Positions 7,740 through 17,144 of a stretch of DNA of 64,000 nt are shown here, piece by piece. The translations under genes and the position numbers were made by a program. How positions within the stretch are numbered: position 1 is the first letter of the stretch; every line of letters starts with the position of its first letter. The stretch is from Methylophaga sp. GTDB taxonomy: Bacteria > Pseudomonadota > Gammaproteobacteria > Nitrosococcales > Methylophagaceae. The notes below the pieces were generated by a model. The model saw only the letters and a list, made by a program, of their open reading frames with translations, searched no databases and had not been told where the DNA came from. The DNA lies in NCBI GenBank assembly GCA_020831825.1, contig JAFIFW010000012.1, positions 1 through 64,000 of the forward strand. The letters run 5' to 3'.

Positions 7740-10715
7740 TCACAACACCTTATCCATAAAACTATCGAAGGTACTAGCTAAGGCAAACTCAACATCATTT
7801 TCCATTGCCTCAAAGTGCTTCCTACCGCACTTGATTTTGGCTTCTTCAGTTGGCCGAAGGGCATCTGTAAATAAGCTGCCTTTAGTCTCAACCACAAAGT
7901 AGACCTTATCCTTACCCTCTGCCTCCACCAGTACCGCCCAGTCTGGATTGTAGCTGCCTAATGGTGTGTCCACTTTGAACCAGCCAGGCAGCTTGGCATA
8001 GAGCTTAATAGCTGTGTTTTTCTCAAATGCCTGGGCAAATTGCGCCTCGACATCTGAATCATAGACGACGTGCTCATAAACAGATTTCTTAGCTTCAAGC
8101 ATATTCTTATTCAGATAACCAAAGAGCTCTTCATCATCGAACATGCTTTGAGCATAGAAGAAGTCATCGCCAATCTTTTCATACTTGATGCCATCAACAA
8201 TGAATTGCTGCATTTGGCGTTTTATGAAAGCAGCAGCCTCATCCATAAACTTCTGTGGGTTATTTTTGAAGTCTTGCAGCCGTCCACTTCTGACCAGGAT
8301 TTCAACAATAGTACGTCGTGTCAGGTGTGTGTCATTTTGTAAGAAACTCACAATATCCGGCAGCTTGAAGTCTTTAGCATCGTAGACATAGGCAGCATTT
8401 TTACTCTCACCTATCTCCAGGCCTGACTGTGCCACTTTGACCTTATTGGCCTCGTAGATGTATTTGGTTTTACCCACCACCAATCGATCTTTAATTTCAT
8501 TGGCACAGGCATCAATCAATGCATCAACATCAAAGTCGACTCTGTAGGTTGTCTTGAACTTGATACGCTCCCACAATGCCTTGAACTCATCACTGAGGTA
8601 AACCTCCTTATTCAGGTGAACAGGCTTCTTATCATCGGCATTTTTAATGTTGAGATTGCCTGCAACCCGCTTCAATGCAGCTGTGACTTGCTCACTGTGC
8701 TCGGCCACATCTTCCGGCAAGCTGACATTATTATCTTTCAGAGCCTGTTTGAGCTTATCTTGGATATGACCTTTACTATCAATGTAGTCCTGATCCTTGA
8801 GATGATCCCAGATGTTTTCAGAGGTCTTAACGCCTAAGTAAACGTGTTTATGACCATCACTTTCCACAACGATGTTGGCAAAGTAATGGCTTTCAACGAC
8901 ACCGAATTTAATCCCTTCCTCTTCTTCAATCTCTTTCTGGAGTTGGGAGACAAAGTCCTCGTAGGATTCGTTAGCCATAACGGTGAGGGTGTTCACGTCA
9001 AAGCCATATACGCGCTCGCCGTCCTGATTAACAGCGATACGAAGCCCCCGCCCTATTTCCTGGCGTTTCTTAATGACAGAAGCAGTCTCATTCAAGGTGC
9101 AGATCTGAAATACATTTGGATTATCCCAGCCTTCCTTGAGGGTTGAATGAGAGAAGATGAATTTCAGCTTTGACTCAAAGCTCAGCAGCTTTTCTTTATC
9201 TCGCATGATGAGCTGGTAAGCACTTTCATCCGCCTGTGTTTCACCTGAAGTATCTTTAAACTGGCCTTTATTTCTGCCTGACTTATCAACAGAGAAGTAT
9301 CCATCGTGGACTTCTTCAGGCAGTGTTTCCAGGTCTGCCTCTTCAAACAAGCTGTGGTACTTAGGCCTCTTGATAAGGTCGGCATACTCCTCTTCAAACC
9401 ACTGCGCGTATTTGCCTTTTATTGCGTTGCCTTCATCGTCGTATTGACGGTAATTCGCGACTTTGTCGATAAAGAACAAGCTGAGCACCTTAATGCCCAT
9501 TTGTCTCATACGGAGCTCTTTTTCCAGATGCTCTTCAATGGTCTTACGAATCTGCAGCCGTTTGTAATAGTCCTTATCAGCGCCACCAATAGTATCGTTT
9601 AACTTCAATACCTCTGGCTGACTAGTAAAGTCGACATATTCATTACCTGGCTCACAATAAACCTCATTGACAACATAGCCATCGTAAACACTTCGGCCAC
9701 CAGAAATCTCAAGCAGGTCAGTACCAGACTTCACCTTTTTGATTGTTCGCTTAGTCGAACCATTTCGACTTTCATCTATCTCCAATCTGGCCGTGTGATC
9801 TTTAATATTGACCGATACCAGACGCATATACGCCATGTTGTGGCTGTCTTGTACCTGGATGGATGCCACCTCAATCTGCTTAACCAATTTCTGCTCATAG
9901 GCTGCGATGGAGTCCAGCTTGTATAGCAAGTTGAATTTGTCTTTGTGCGTAGCGGAATAACGCAGTGTGCATAGAGGATTGAGTGACTCGATTGCCTTTT
10001 TGGAATTGGCAGTGCTATCCACGCTTTGCGGTTCGTCAATGATGACAATAGGATTGGTTGATTGGATAAATTCAATCGGTTTAATCCCGCTCAATTTATC
10101 GTGTGAACGATGGATAATATTTGCCGCCGTCTCATTGTCGGGATTGGTGAAGGCTCGACGGAAGGCATCAATATTGATGACCATGATCTGAATGGCATCA
10201 TTCGTTGCAAAAGCCCTGACTTCACCCAACTTGGAAGAATCGTAGGTGAAGTAGTCATAAGGCACATTCTCGTACTGCTCTTTGAAATGTGACTCGGTAA
10301 TCTCCAGCGATTTTTGCACGCCCTCTTTAATCGCTAGTGATGGCACAACTATGATGAACTTGGTAAAGCCATAGGCCTTATTCAGCTCAAAAATAGTTCG
10401 AAGATAGACATAAGTTTTTCCCGTGCCTGTCTCCATCTCAATGGTGAAGTCTCTTGAGCTTAAAGGAGCTGGTGACTGTTTCAGACCATTTTCCAATTGC
10501 ACCTTGTGGACATTTTCCAGTAGCTCATCGTCCAGTAGTTCTATACGGTTACCAATACCAAGATCAGACTGTTCACTCAATAAGTCTGGTTGAATAGTTT
10601 CAACCAATGCCACTGAAAAATTATCTTGCTTACGTTGCTGCCCTTCAAAGACACTAACGACCGCATTCACTGCTTCATGCTGATACTGCAAATCAGGGTT
10701 AAACTGAATTTTCAT
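7740..10715 (-). CDS. res: Type III restriction enzyme, Res subunit
   Basis: This encodes 991 residues, normal for Type III Res. The N-terminal SF2 motor has Walker A Thr-Gly-Thr-Gly-Lys-Thr at 96-101 and the Type III-specific Asp-Glu-Pro-Gln box at 227-230. Helicase motif VI (Gln-Glu-Ile-Gly-Arg-Gly-Leu-Arg) lies in the middle. The C-terminal PD-(D/E)XK nuclease is intact: Pro-Asp at 924-925 and Glu-Thr-Lys at 943-945. In this family Res forms a complex with Mod, translocates or slides after recognising two unmethylated sites, and cuts about 25-27 bases away. It starts 15 bases after mod with a GGAGGG ribosome site, so the two are co-expressed. Nothing suggests inactivation. Confidence 0.95.
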   Translation of the reverse strand: MKIQFNPDLQYQHEAVNAVVSVFEGQQRKQDNFSVALVETIQPDLLSEQSDLGIGNRIELLDDELLENVHKVQLENGLKQSPAPLSSRDFTIEMETGTGKTYVYLRTIFELNKAYGFTKFIIVVPSLAIKEGVQKSLEITESHFKEQYENVPYDYFTYDSSKLGEVRAFATNDAIQIMVINIDAFRRAFTNPDNETAANIIHRSHDKLSGIKPIEFIQSTNPIVIIDEPQSVDSTANSKKAIESLNPLCTLRYSATHKDKFNLLYKLDSIAAYEQKLVKQIEVASIQVQDSHNMAYMRLVSVNIKDHTARLEIDESRNGSTKRTIKKVKSGTDLLEISGGRSVYDGYVVNEVYCEPGNEYVDFTSQPEVLKLNDTIGGADKDYYKRLQIRKTIEEHLEKELRMRQMGIKVLSLFFIDKVANYRQYDDEGNAIKGKYAQWFEEEYADLIKRPKYHSLFEEADLETLPEEVHDGYFSVDKSGRNKGQFKDTSGETQADESAYQLIMRDKEKLLSFESKLKFIFSHSTLKEGWDNPNVFQICTLNETASVIKKRQEIGRGLRIAVNQDGERVYGFDVNTLTVMANESYEDFVSQLQKEIEEEEGIKFGVVESHYFANIVVESDGHKHVYLGVKTSENIWDHLKDQDYIDSKGHIQDKLKQALKDNNVSLPEDVAEHSEQVTAALKRVAGNLNIKNADDKKPVHLNKEVYLSDEFKALWERIKFKTTYRVDFDVDALIDACANEIKDRLVVGKTKYIYEANKVKVAQSGLEIGESKNAAYVYDAKDFKLPDIVSFLQNDTHLTRRTIVEILVRSGRLQDFKNNPQKFMDEAAAFIKRQMQQFIVDGIKYEKIGDDFFYAQSMFDDEELFGYLNKNMLEAKKSVYEHVVYDSDVEAQFAQAFEKNTAIKLYAKLPGWFKVDTPLGSYNPDWAVLVEAEGKDKVYFVVETKGSLFTDALRPTEEAKIKCGRKHFEAMENDVEFALASTFDSFMDKVL

Positions 10716-10730
10716 CCTTACCCTCCCCGA

Positions 10731-12770
10731 TTAAAGTGTTTTCACATCATTGATGTTATAACGCTTCAAAAGTTGGATGGTATTGGTTTTAACCACATCA
10801 TCTTTTAAGCCGGCATCCTTGAGTACAACATGGACAGTTTCGGGCTGGAGCTCTTCTTTGAGCTTACCGATACCTTCAACAACCTCAAGCGTAATGTCAT
10901 CATCAAGGCATATAAGCAATGCACCTAAACCAATGGAGTAAACCTTCTTACCCCCAATAGTGTGATTTTCAATTGGAATAGTCAGATCAATGCCATATTT
11001 AAGTAATAATTCAAATAAGACATCCTCAGAAGAACGATCTTCCTTGATATTATCTACACTGCTATAAAGGTCATCTTCGAGCCGCCCAAAATCGGCATCC
11101 CAGAGTTTTATGTTTGAAGAGTCAAGTTTGAAAACCTTATAACCTAAATCCCCTGTGTAATCCGGGTTATCTTTTTTTAGCTTGGTAATTGCTCGATTAA
11201 TTCGCTCCTTGCCAACATCAGCTATGTTCCTAAAACCTTCCTTGTATAGGTCGGACTTCTCATCACATTTTTCAGGAAGTTGGACCATGATAAATCTTCT
11301 ATCACCACTATCCTCTACATTTTCATCTAATACTGCATGAGCCATAGAAGCTGAACCAGCAAAAAAGTCCAAAACAATACTGTTCTTGTTACCCTGAATT
11401 TTTAGCAGTCTTTTAAGCATCTTGAGCGGTTTTTTTCCATTTGGAAAAGCAATGCTTCCCTCTTTAGATAGGTTCTTTGTTTCACTGGCAAAGTCCCAGT
11501 AAGTACCTTGCATCTCTTTCTTATATAGCTGACCATCAATTTCTTCAGAGACATCCCTAAGCCAGGCAAATAACCTGAAGCTATCACCTTTATAAAACTG
11601 CTCGTATACAACTCCCTTATTTCTTCCTGTTTTTGGTACGTATTCAATAGAGTGTAAATCTTCAGTAGAACCTAACTCCTTGGCTTTATCCATCACTCTA
11701 GGGCGAATAGAGCTCTGCGGCATTGCAGTCTGAAATATTTGTTTTGAATATTTTGAATAGACTTCGTCTTCTGTCAGAGATTCATCTCTCATAACCTGAT
11801 TTACAGATTTTATAATTGGATTAATTCTCTTGAAAATCTTGATTTCATTACCATCTCCATCAACTGTTGATCCGATATAAACCTTCTCGCCTTCTTGAAC
11901 CAAGATACTGGTGTATTTCCAACTTTTACCATCATCTCGATATTGCTCTACAAGCTCCGAAATTAAGACATGATCAAAAACATTTTCAAAGGAAGGAAAC
12001 TCATCATAATTTTTTGTATAGATGTGCAAGTACTCAATATTTTTCTTTAACCGTTTATCTTCTCCACCACCTGATGCTCCAGCAATGTTTTTCATATTGA
12101 TTGAAACTGTATTAATGTAATTTTCTTCACCAAAAATCTCATCACACAATTTTTTCAGATTGGATTGTTCCTCATCATCAATCGAAATGAATATTACCCC
12201 ATCATCACGTAACAAATTTCTAGCAAGCTTTAAACGTGGATACATCATATTCAGCCAATTGGTGTGATAGCGGCCTGATGTTTCGGCATTGGTGCCGAAC
12301 TTGCGGCCTTCGCTGTCCTTCTGGCCAGTGTATTCAAGATAGGTGTCGAGATTATCCTGATAATTGTCGGGATAGATGAATTCCTTACCGGTGTTGTAGG
12401 GCGGGTCGATATAGATCATCTTGACCTGCTTGTGATAGGACTTTTGCAGCAGCTTCAGGACTTCCAGATTATCGCCTTCGATAAATAGGTTTTGGGTGGT
12501 GTCCCAGTCTTTGCTTTCTTCCTTACAGGGGCGCAGCGTGCCGGTGGATGGCGTTTGCGCAATGCGGCGGGCCTGCGCCTTGCCATGCCAAGTGAAGTTA
12601 TAGCGCTCGTCGCTGGTTTCAATATATTTGCCCAGCGCCGCTTGCAAGGCTGTGAAATCAATCTTGTCTTCGGCAAACACCTCCGGGAACAGATGTTTTA
12701 GCTGGGCGATATTGTCGGCCACAATATCTTTACTTTCGCCATTGGTTTCCGGGTCAAAATTTTCCAACAT
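10731..12770 (-). CDS. mod: Type III DNA adenine methyltransferase, Mod subunit
   Basis: This encodes 679 residues. The catalytic Asp-Pro-Pro-Tyr is at 122-125 and the AdoMet-binding Asp-Phe-Phe-Ala-Gly-Ser at 468-473. This order (catalytic before AdoMet motif) marks a beta-class N6-adenine methyltransferase, as in Type III Mod. The stretch between them, about residues 215-440, should be the target-recognition domain. The first 175 codons (12245-12770) look clearly GC-richer than the AT-rich middle and end, suggesting domain exchange or recombination at that point. No simple-sequence repeat for phase variation is seen in the gene. It starts eight bases after the DUF4391 gene and is followed by res after 15 bases. 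It should modify the host genome at one asymmetric site that cannot be read from sequence. Confidence 0.95.
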   Translation of the reverse strand: MLENFDPETNGESKDIVADNIAQLKHLFPEVFAEDKIDFTALQAALGKYIETSDERYNFTWHGKAQARRIAQTPSTGTLRPCKEESKDWDTTQNLFIEGDNLEVLKLLQKSYHKQVKMIYIDPPYNTGKEFIYPDNYQDNLDTYLEYTGQKDSEGRKFGTNAETSGRYHTNWLNMMYPRLKLARNLLRDDGVIFISIDDEEQSNLKKLCDEIFGEENYINTVSINMKNIAGASGGGEDKRLKKNIEYLHIYTKNYDEFPSFENVFDHVLISELVEQYRDDGKSWKYTSILVQEGEKVYIGSTVDGDGNEIKIFKRINPIIKSVNQVMRDESLTEDEVYSKYSKQIFQTAMPQSSIRPRVMDKAKELGSTEDLHSIEYVPKTGRNKGVVYEQFYKGDSFRLFAWLRDVSEEIDGQLYKKEMQGTYWDFASETKNLSKEGSIAFPNGKKPLKMLKRLLKIQGNKNSIVLDFFAGSASMAHAVLDENVEDSGDRRFIMVQLPEKCDEKSDLYKEGFRNIADVGKERINRAITKLKKDNPDYTGDLGYKVFKLDSSNIKLWDADFGRLEDDLYSSVDNIKEDRSSEDVLFELLLKYGIDLTIPIENHTIGGKKVYSIGLGALLICLDDDITLEVVEGIGKLKEELQPETVHVVLKDAGLKDDVVKTNTIQLLKRYNINDVKTL

Positions 12771-12778
12771 GATGCTTC

Positions 12779-13534
12779 CTATAACTGTTGTTTTAATTGT
12801 TCGATCTTTTGTTGCTGTGCTTTGATTTGCACATTGAGCTGCATTTTTTCATTCAGTTGGTTTGCTGATTTGAGTTTGCTGCGTAACTCATTGATTTTTT
12901 CATTGGCGGTGTCGATAGCTTGCAGTGCCTTGTGCTGAGTCTCGTAATCTGCAGGCTTGTCCTTGATGTCTTTTTTCACATACTGGCTGGCATTCAGGTT
13001 CAATACCGCTTGCATCCAGTCCTGGTAGAACTGATACAGATTACCAAACCGACACTGGCGAATGGAAAAGCCTTGTAGAAAATTTTTGGCAAACTCTGGA
13101 GCCGCACTTAAGTCCAGCCATGGGCTATGCAGCATGCTTTCAATGACCAACTTACTGCTATCCGCTTTGTTCAGCCGTTTGTCCGCTAGATTCAACATTA
13201 TCGACTGATCATGGTTGAATAGGATGATGAGCGGATAGGGAATGCTTCTTTGGATAATCTCGGCAATGCGTTTTGCTGGTTTGTCGCGGCGAAGTTTCAC
13301 TTGCATCACTGCAATTTCGTCATACACCCGATCATCATCTTGATAATCTCTGATTGGGATAGTTTCTGGGGTCAAGGTGTAACGAATGATGATTTCATCC
13401 ACATCATCGCTGAAAAGTTTTTTATCGACGCTTTTCAGTTCCCCATGCTCATAGAACAAGCGTTTGAAGACCTTGCTATCAACCTTACTCGCCTCAGGCA
13501 AGCCAAGTTGATCAATAAATTCTTCTATGCTCAT
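12779..13534 (-). CDS. DUF4391 domain protein linked to Type III restriction-modification
   Basis: This encodes 251 residues resembling DUF4391 proteins, found from memory next to Type III RM genes together with a large helicase. The body (1-190) is alpha/beta, with no catalytic motif I can name. The last 50 residues form a Gln/Lys/Leu-rich coiled coil (Lys-Ile-Asn-Glu-Leu-Arg-Ser-Lys-Leu) that could bind a partner. The start codon overlaps the helicase stop by four bases (ATGA), implying translational coupling and matched amounts. Mod follows after eight bases. The position suggests an adaptor between the helicase and Mod-Res, but no function is established to my knowledge. Confidence 0.75.
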   Translation of the reverse strand: MSIEEFIDQLGLPEASKVDSKVFKRLFYEHGELKSVDKKLFSDDVDEIIIRYTLTPETIPIRDYQDDDRVYDEIAVMQVKLRRDKPAKRIAEIIQRSIPYPLIILFNHDQSIMLNLADKRLNKADSSKLVIESMLHSPWLDLSAAPEFAKNFLQGFSIRQCRFGNLYQFYQDWMQAVLNLNASQYVKKDIKDKPADYETQHKALQAIDTANEKINELRSKLKSANQLNEKMQLNVQIKAQQQKIEQLKQQL

Positions 13535-16500
13535 TGGCTTTTGAGCACGATAAAGCTGATGACTTCAAAGTCATCATGGCCGCGACTGTGCTGTTTCGCC
13601 AGTTGTGTACCACCACGCTGAAACAGGCTTTCCAGACCTTTAACCTGCTCTTCACCAATGATGCTGTCAATCGCTATCTTCAAAAGTGTCTGGTAATGTG
13701 ACATTTCATCGCCATAGTTGGTCGCCTGGTTGAATGCAGCTATAACTTGCTTGTCCGGGTAGTGATAGCCAATACCATGCTTCTTCAACACGTCCAATAT
13801 TTTTTTCGTTTGGGTAAACGGATAAACGACCTCACCATCATCACTGACGTAAACCAGATAATGGGGTTTTAGTGGGTAGCTGTAGTCATGCCGATCATCG
13901 GGGTTTAGGTTTCGAAGACAGAAGATCACCCCGGGTGGCAATTCATTTTCCAAAACAGCATGGAGTGAACTGACAGCGAAAAGGCCTTTTGGAGCTGACT
14001 CCAGTTTGGGCAATTCCGTTTTCATGTATTCCGTCAAATCCATGCGGAAATCATTCAACGTGAGATCGGTGATGGAGACGCCACCCGACATGTCTTCCAG
14101 GTCAACCACGTTGTTTTGCAGCTGTTCCAGTTGTTTACGGCGGTACTCCAGATCGTTCATCTGCTTCTTGCCGTCATTGTCTATGACGTTTTCTTCACCG
14201 GTGGCGGAAATATCCAGCAGCACCATCCGGCCACTGACCCTTGCCTCAAGGTTGATGTATTCATCCAGCTCCATATTCGGCCAGAAGTTGACCAGTTGGA
14301 TGGCCTTGTTTTTTGAACCCAGGCGATCGATACGGCCAAAGCGTTGAATGATGCGAACCGGGTTCCAGTGGATGTCATAGTTGATGAGAAAGTCACAATC
14401 CTGGAGGTTTTGACCTTCTGAAATACAGTCCGTGGCGATGAGCAGATCGATTTCCGTATCAGCGTTGCTGTCCACTTGTGCCCTATCTTTAGAAACCGGT
14501 GAAAAGTTCGTCAGAATGCTGTTGAGCTCACGCCTGACATTTGAAAGTGTGCAGCGTGGCTGAGTATCACCGGTCACAAGCGCGCTATGTAGGTCATGTT
14601 CTTCATTTACCCAGCTGGCAAGATGTTTGTACAGATAATCAGCCGTATCTGAAAAAGCAGTAAAGATAATGAGTTTTCTGTTGCCCGGGTTTAACGGGTT
14701 ATTCACCTTGTGGCTGATGAGGCGCTTCAAGTCAGCGAGCTTTGCATCCCGCTCCGGATCGACTTGCTTGGCATATTCCAACAGGGAGATGAGCTTTTCT
14801 CTGTCATCTTCCAGATCCTGTCGCCATTTGACATCGTCGATGTCATTGAGGAGCACCTTTACCTTACGACCAATCAGCAAGCTATCGTATTCGGGATCAT
14901 CAATTTCAATGTCACCGATATTCATATCATCAAATGCTTCACTGTCATGGGCATCGATGCGTTCCAGCAGAGTCTCAACCTGGTTGAGCAGCTTCTCCAA
15001 TGTCAGTGAAAAAGAGTTGATGGAGCTTTCCATGCGCTTAAGAATGTTAATGCGCATCAAATGGATGAGGCTTTGCTCACGGTCGACTTGTTTGAATACT
15101 GAGCCGCCCTGCAAGTGTTTGTCGTACTTTTTGCTGTATTCCTCGCGTTTCTCCAACTTCACGTATTTCAATGGCGCATAAGCACTCAGATTCATGCGTC
15201 TGATGATCTTGTTGATTTCCTTTAACGCTGGAAACTCATGATTGGTATCAATATCCGCCTTGATGTTTTGAGGCTGAAGTCTTTCAGGGAAGGCCCCTAT
15301 CTCATCCAGGTTGTAATATTTTTCGATGTGTCTGCGAGAGCGCGCAATCGTCAACATATCCAGCAGCTTGAAGTAGTCGAAATTCATACTGCTCAGAAGT
15401 GATTCAACTGTGCGCTCTTCTGGATCAAGGTCCAGCCACTGGTTGAATCGGGTCTGTGCTTTTTTTAGTGTCTGCTCTATGCTGGTAATGCCATGTTCCT
15501 GTAAGGCATCATCTTTTGCTTCTGTGATGAAAGCGACCTGATTTTTCAGGTCATTCATGCGATTGTTAACGGGGGTTGCTGACAGCATCAGTACCCTAGT
15601 TTTAACCCCAGACTTGATGATGTCTTGCATCAGCCTGCCGTAGCGGGTCAGATCTGATTTTGCATTGTTGGCATTGTTACGGAAGTTGTGAGATTCATCG
15701 ATGACCACCAGGTCATAGTTCGCCCAGTTGACTGTCTCCAGGTTAATCTCACCTGACTTGCCATTAGTACGGGTCAGATCCGTGTGGTTGAGCACATCGA
15801 AGTTAAAACGGTCACTGGCGAGCGTATTGAGCTTGTCGTTAACTGTGTAAATCGTCCAGTTTTCACGTAGTTTTTTTGGTGCCAGCACCAATACCCGGTC
15901 ATTGCGCAGCTCGTAGTATTTGATGACTGCCAGTGCTTCGAAGGTCTTACCCAGACCCACACTATCGGCGATAATGCAGCCATTGTATTTTTCCAGCTTG
16001 TCGATAGCACCAAGAACACCATCCTTCTGGAATTTGTATAGTTTGTTCCAGACAACAGTGTCTTTGAAGCCGGTCTTACTCTTGATGATGCTATCTTCAT
16101 CCAGCTCTTCTAGCAGGTCATTGAACAAATGGAAGAGTGTCAAGAAATAGAGAAACTCCGGTGCATTATCCCGACTCAAGGTTTCTAACTGCTGAAGAAG
16201 TGATTCTTTGAGGTCTTCGGTTGCACTAGCGTCTTGCCAGATACTATTAAACCAGTCTTTTAGTGCTGAACTGCTGTCTGCGTCCTCAATCAGCGTGTTC
16301 ATTTCAAACCTAGTCGATGTAGTTAAGCCGAGTCCTGAAAGACTCAAACCAGAGCTGCCCTGTATCGCTGCCTGTCTATCCACTGTTTCAATATGAAACA
16401 GGTTTTGATTGACCATGTTCTGCTGTTTGAGCGCTCTAACTTCAGATTTTTGTTTCAGTATTTCAGCACAAGCTCTTGCTAGGGCGCTTTGTCTGAGCTG

Positions 16501-16755
16501 GTTAATCTGGCGACGCTCATATTCATTACCAGCAATTGAGGCCATGATCGTTTGCTGCTGTGCATTTTTCATTGTTGCTGATAGCAGTAATCTGATCTGT
16601 TGTGAGCACTCTAACCTACTGCGCAAAGCCTCAAGACCATACAGCGTCAGTTCATTGGTGAGCATAGACAAGGTGGACTTGTCACTGATAAGTCTCTCCA
16701 ATGTTTCACCGACGAAACCGTTCTTTTTGTTATCAAGTAGCATTTTTGATTTCAT
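13531..16755 (-). CDS. SNF2-type helicase with a degenerate PLD-like N-terminal domain
   Basis: This encodes 1074 residues. Residues 15-175 look like the PLD-like domain that often precedes such helicases: Leu-Thr-Leu-Tyr-Gly-Leu-Glu-Ala-Leu near 36-44, a Gly-Ser-Ser-Gly-Leu-Ser motif at 133-138 and Trp-Phe-Asn-Ser-Ile-Trp near 168-173. The His-x-Lys part expected just before the Gly-Ser-Ser is absent (Asn-Gln-Asn-Leu-Phe-His at 116-121), so nuclease activity is doubtful. The motor is complete: Walker A Gly-Leu-Gly-Lys-Thr at 267-271, Asp-Glu-Ser-His at 353-356, Ser-Ala-Thr, and motif VI Gln-Arg-Phe-Gly-Arg-Ile-Asp-Arg. It is the first gene of the cluster. Met-5 at 16743 has better AAGGA spacing than 16755. 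Confidence 0.85.
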   Translation of the reverse strand: MKSKMLLDNKKNGFVGETLERLISDKSTLSMLTNELTLYGLEALRSRLECSQQIRLLLSATMKNAQQQTIMASIAGNEYERRQINQLRQSALARACAEILKQKSEVRALKQQNMVNQNLFHIETVDRQAAIQGSSGLSLSGLGLTTSTRFEMNTLIEDADSSSALKDWFNSIWQDASATEDLKESLLQQLETLSRDNAPEFLYFLTLFHLFNDLLEELDEDSIIKSKTGFKDTVVWNKLYKFQKDGVLGAIDKLEKYNGCIIADSVGLGKTFEALAVIKYYELRNDRVLVLAPKKLRENWTIYTVNDKLNTLASDRFNFDVLNHTDLTRTNGKSGEINLETVNWANYDLVVIDESHNFRNNANNAKSDLTRYGRLMQDIIKSGVKTRVLMLSATPVNNRMNDLKNQVAFITEAKDDALQEHGITSIEQTLKKAQTRFNQWLDLDPEERTVESLLSSMNFDYFKLLDMLTIARSRRHIEKYYNLDEIGAFPERLQPQNIKADIDTNHEFPALKEINKIIRRMNLSAYAPLKYVKLEKREEYSKKYDKHLQGGSVFKQVDREQSLIHLMRINILKRMESSINSFSLTLEKLLNQVETLLERIDAHDSEAFDDMNIGDIEIDDPEYDSLLIGRKVKVLLNDIDDVKWRQDLEDDREKLISLLEYAKQVDPERDAKLADLKRLISHKVNNPLNPGNRKLIIFTAFSDTADYLYKHLASWVNEEHDLHSALVTGDTQPRCTLSNVRRELNSILTNFSPVSKDRAQVDSNADTEIDLLIATDCISEGQNLQDCDFLINYDIHWNPVRIIQRFGRIDRLGSKNKAIQLVNFWPNMELDEYINLEARVSGRMVLLDISATGEENVIDNDGKKQMNDLEYRRKQLEQLQNNVVDLEDMSGGVSITDLTLNDFRMDLTEYMKTELPKLESAPKGLFAVSSLHAVLENELPPGVIFCLRNLNPDDRHDYSYPLKPHYLVYVSDDGEVVYPFTQTKKILDVLKKHGIGYHYPDKQVIAAFNQATNYGDEMSHYQTLLKIAIDSIIGEEQVKGLESLFQRGGTQLAKQHSRGHDDFEVISFIVLKSQ

Positions 16756-16907
16756 CCTTGGCCGACTATCTCGGTAAAAACTCAGCTTGCCACCCGTTGC
16801 TTGATAGGTGAGGGTACAGCAGATTCATACAGGGCCAGCATACACAAATTTTCTGAAACCCTTAATCAACATCATCCAAACCGGTGAAATTTATGACTTT
16901 CTAGCAG

Positions 16908-16938
16908 TTTATACCTAGCTCGATGGTAGTAACGTCAA
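16908..16938 (-). promoter_or_regulatory. Putative sigma-70 promoter of the defence cluster
   Basis: On the minus strand a TTGACG (16933-16938) is followed by TATAAA (16908-16913), or GTATAA one base earlier with 18-bp spacing. It lies about 150 bases before the helicase start and inside the terminator hairpin that isolates the upstream gene. It is the best match in the gap, but spacing is long for the first reading. Confidence 0.35.
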
Positions 16939-16956
16939 AGACAATAGGGGCTAGAA

Positions 16957-17004
16957 AAAACAGTAGCGTTTACAAAGTGTTGACTTCATAAACGCTCCTG
17001 TTTT
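16957..17004 (-). terminator. Long hairpin terminator between replication/regulatory module and defence cluster
   Basis: Two 16-base arms (16957-16972 and 16989-17004) pair with a single mismatch around a 16-base loop. On the minus strand the stem runs directly into six T, the form of a rho-independent terminator. It would stop transcription coming from 17534, leaving the defence cluster to its own promoter. 17005-17144 shows nothing else. Confidence 0.6.
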
Positions 17005-17144
17005 CAGTGAATCACCTCTGATGCCAGTTAACACCTTGCTAAGCCCCTAGCGGTTATTTTTATGTCGTTCTTCGGATGGCCTCTAAAAGTGGTTAAATCA
17101 CACCAGTCAGTTTCTTGAAAATATCTACCGACTCTTCAACCTGT

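Noticed and set aside
14669..15181. Plus-strand frame of 170 codons, Ser/Leu/Arg-rich
   Set aside because: Lies fully antisense to the helicase gene with an intact motor; low-complexity composition is typical of an antisense shadow.
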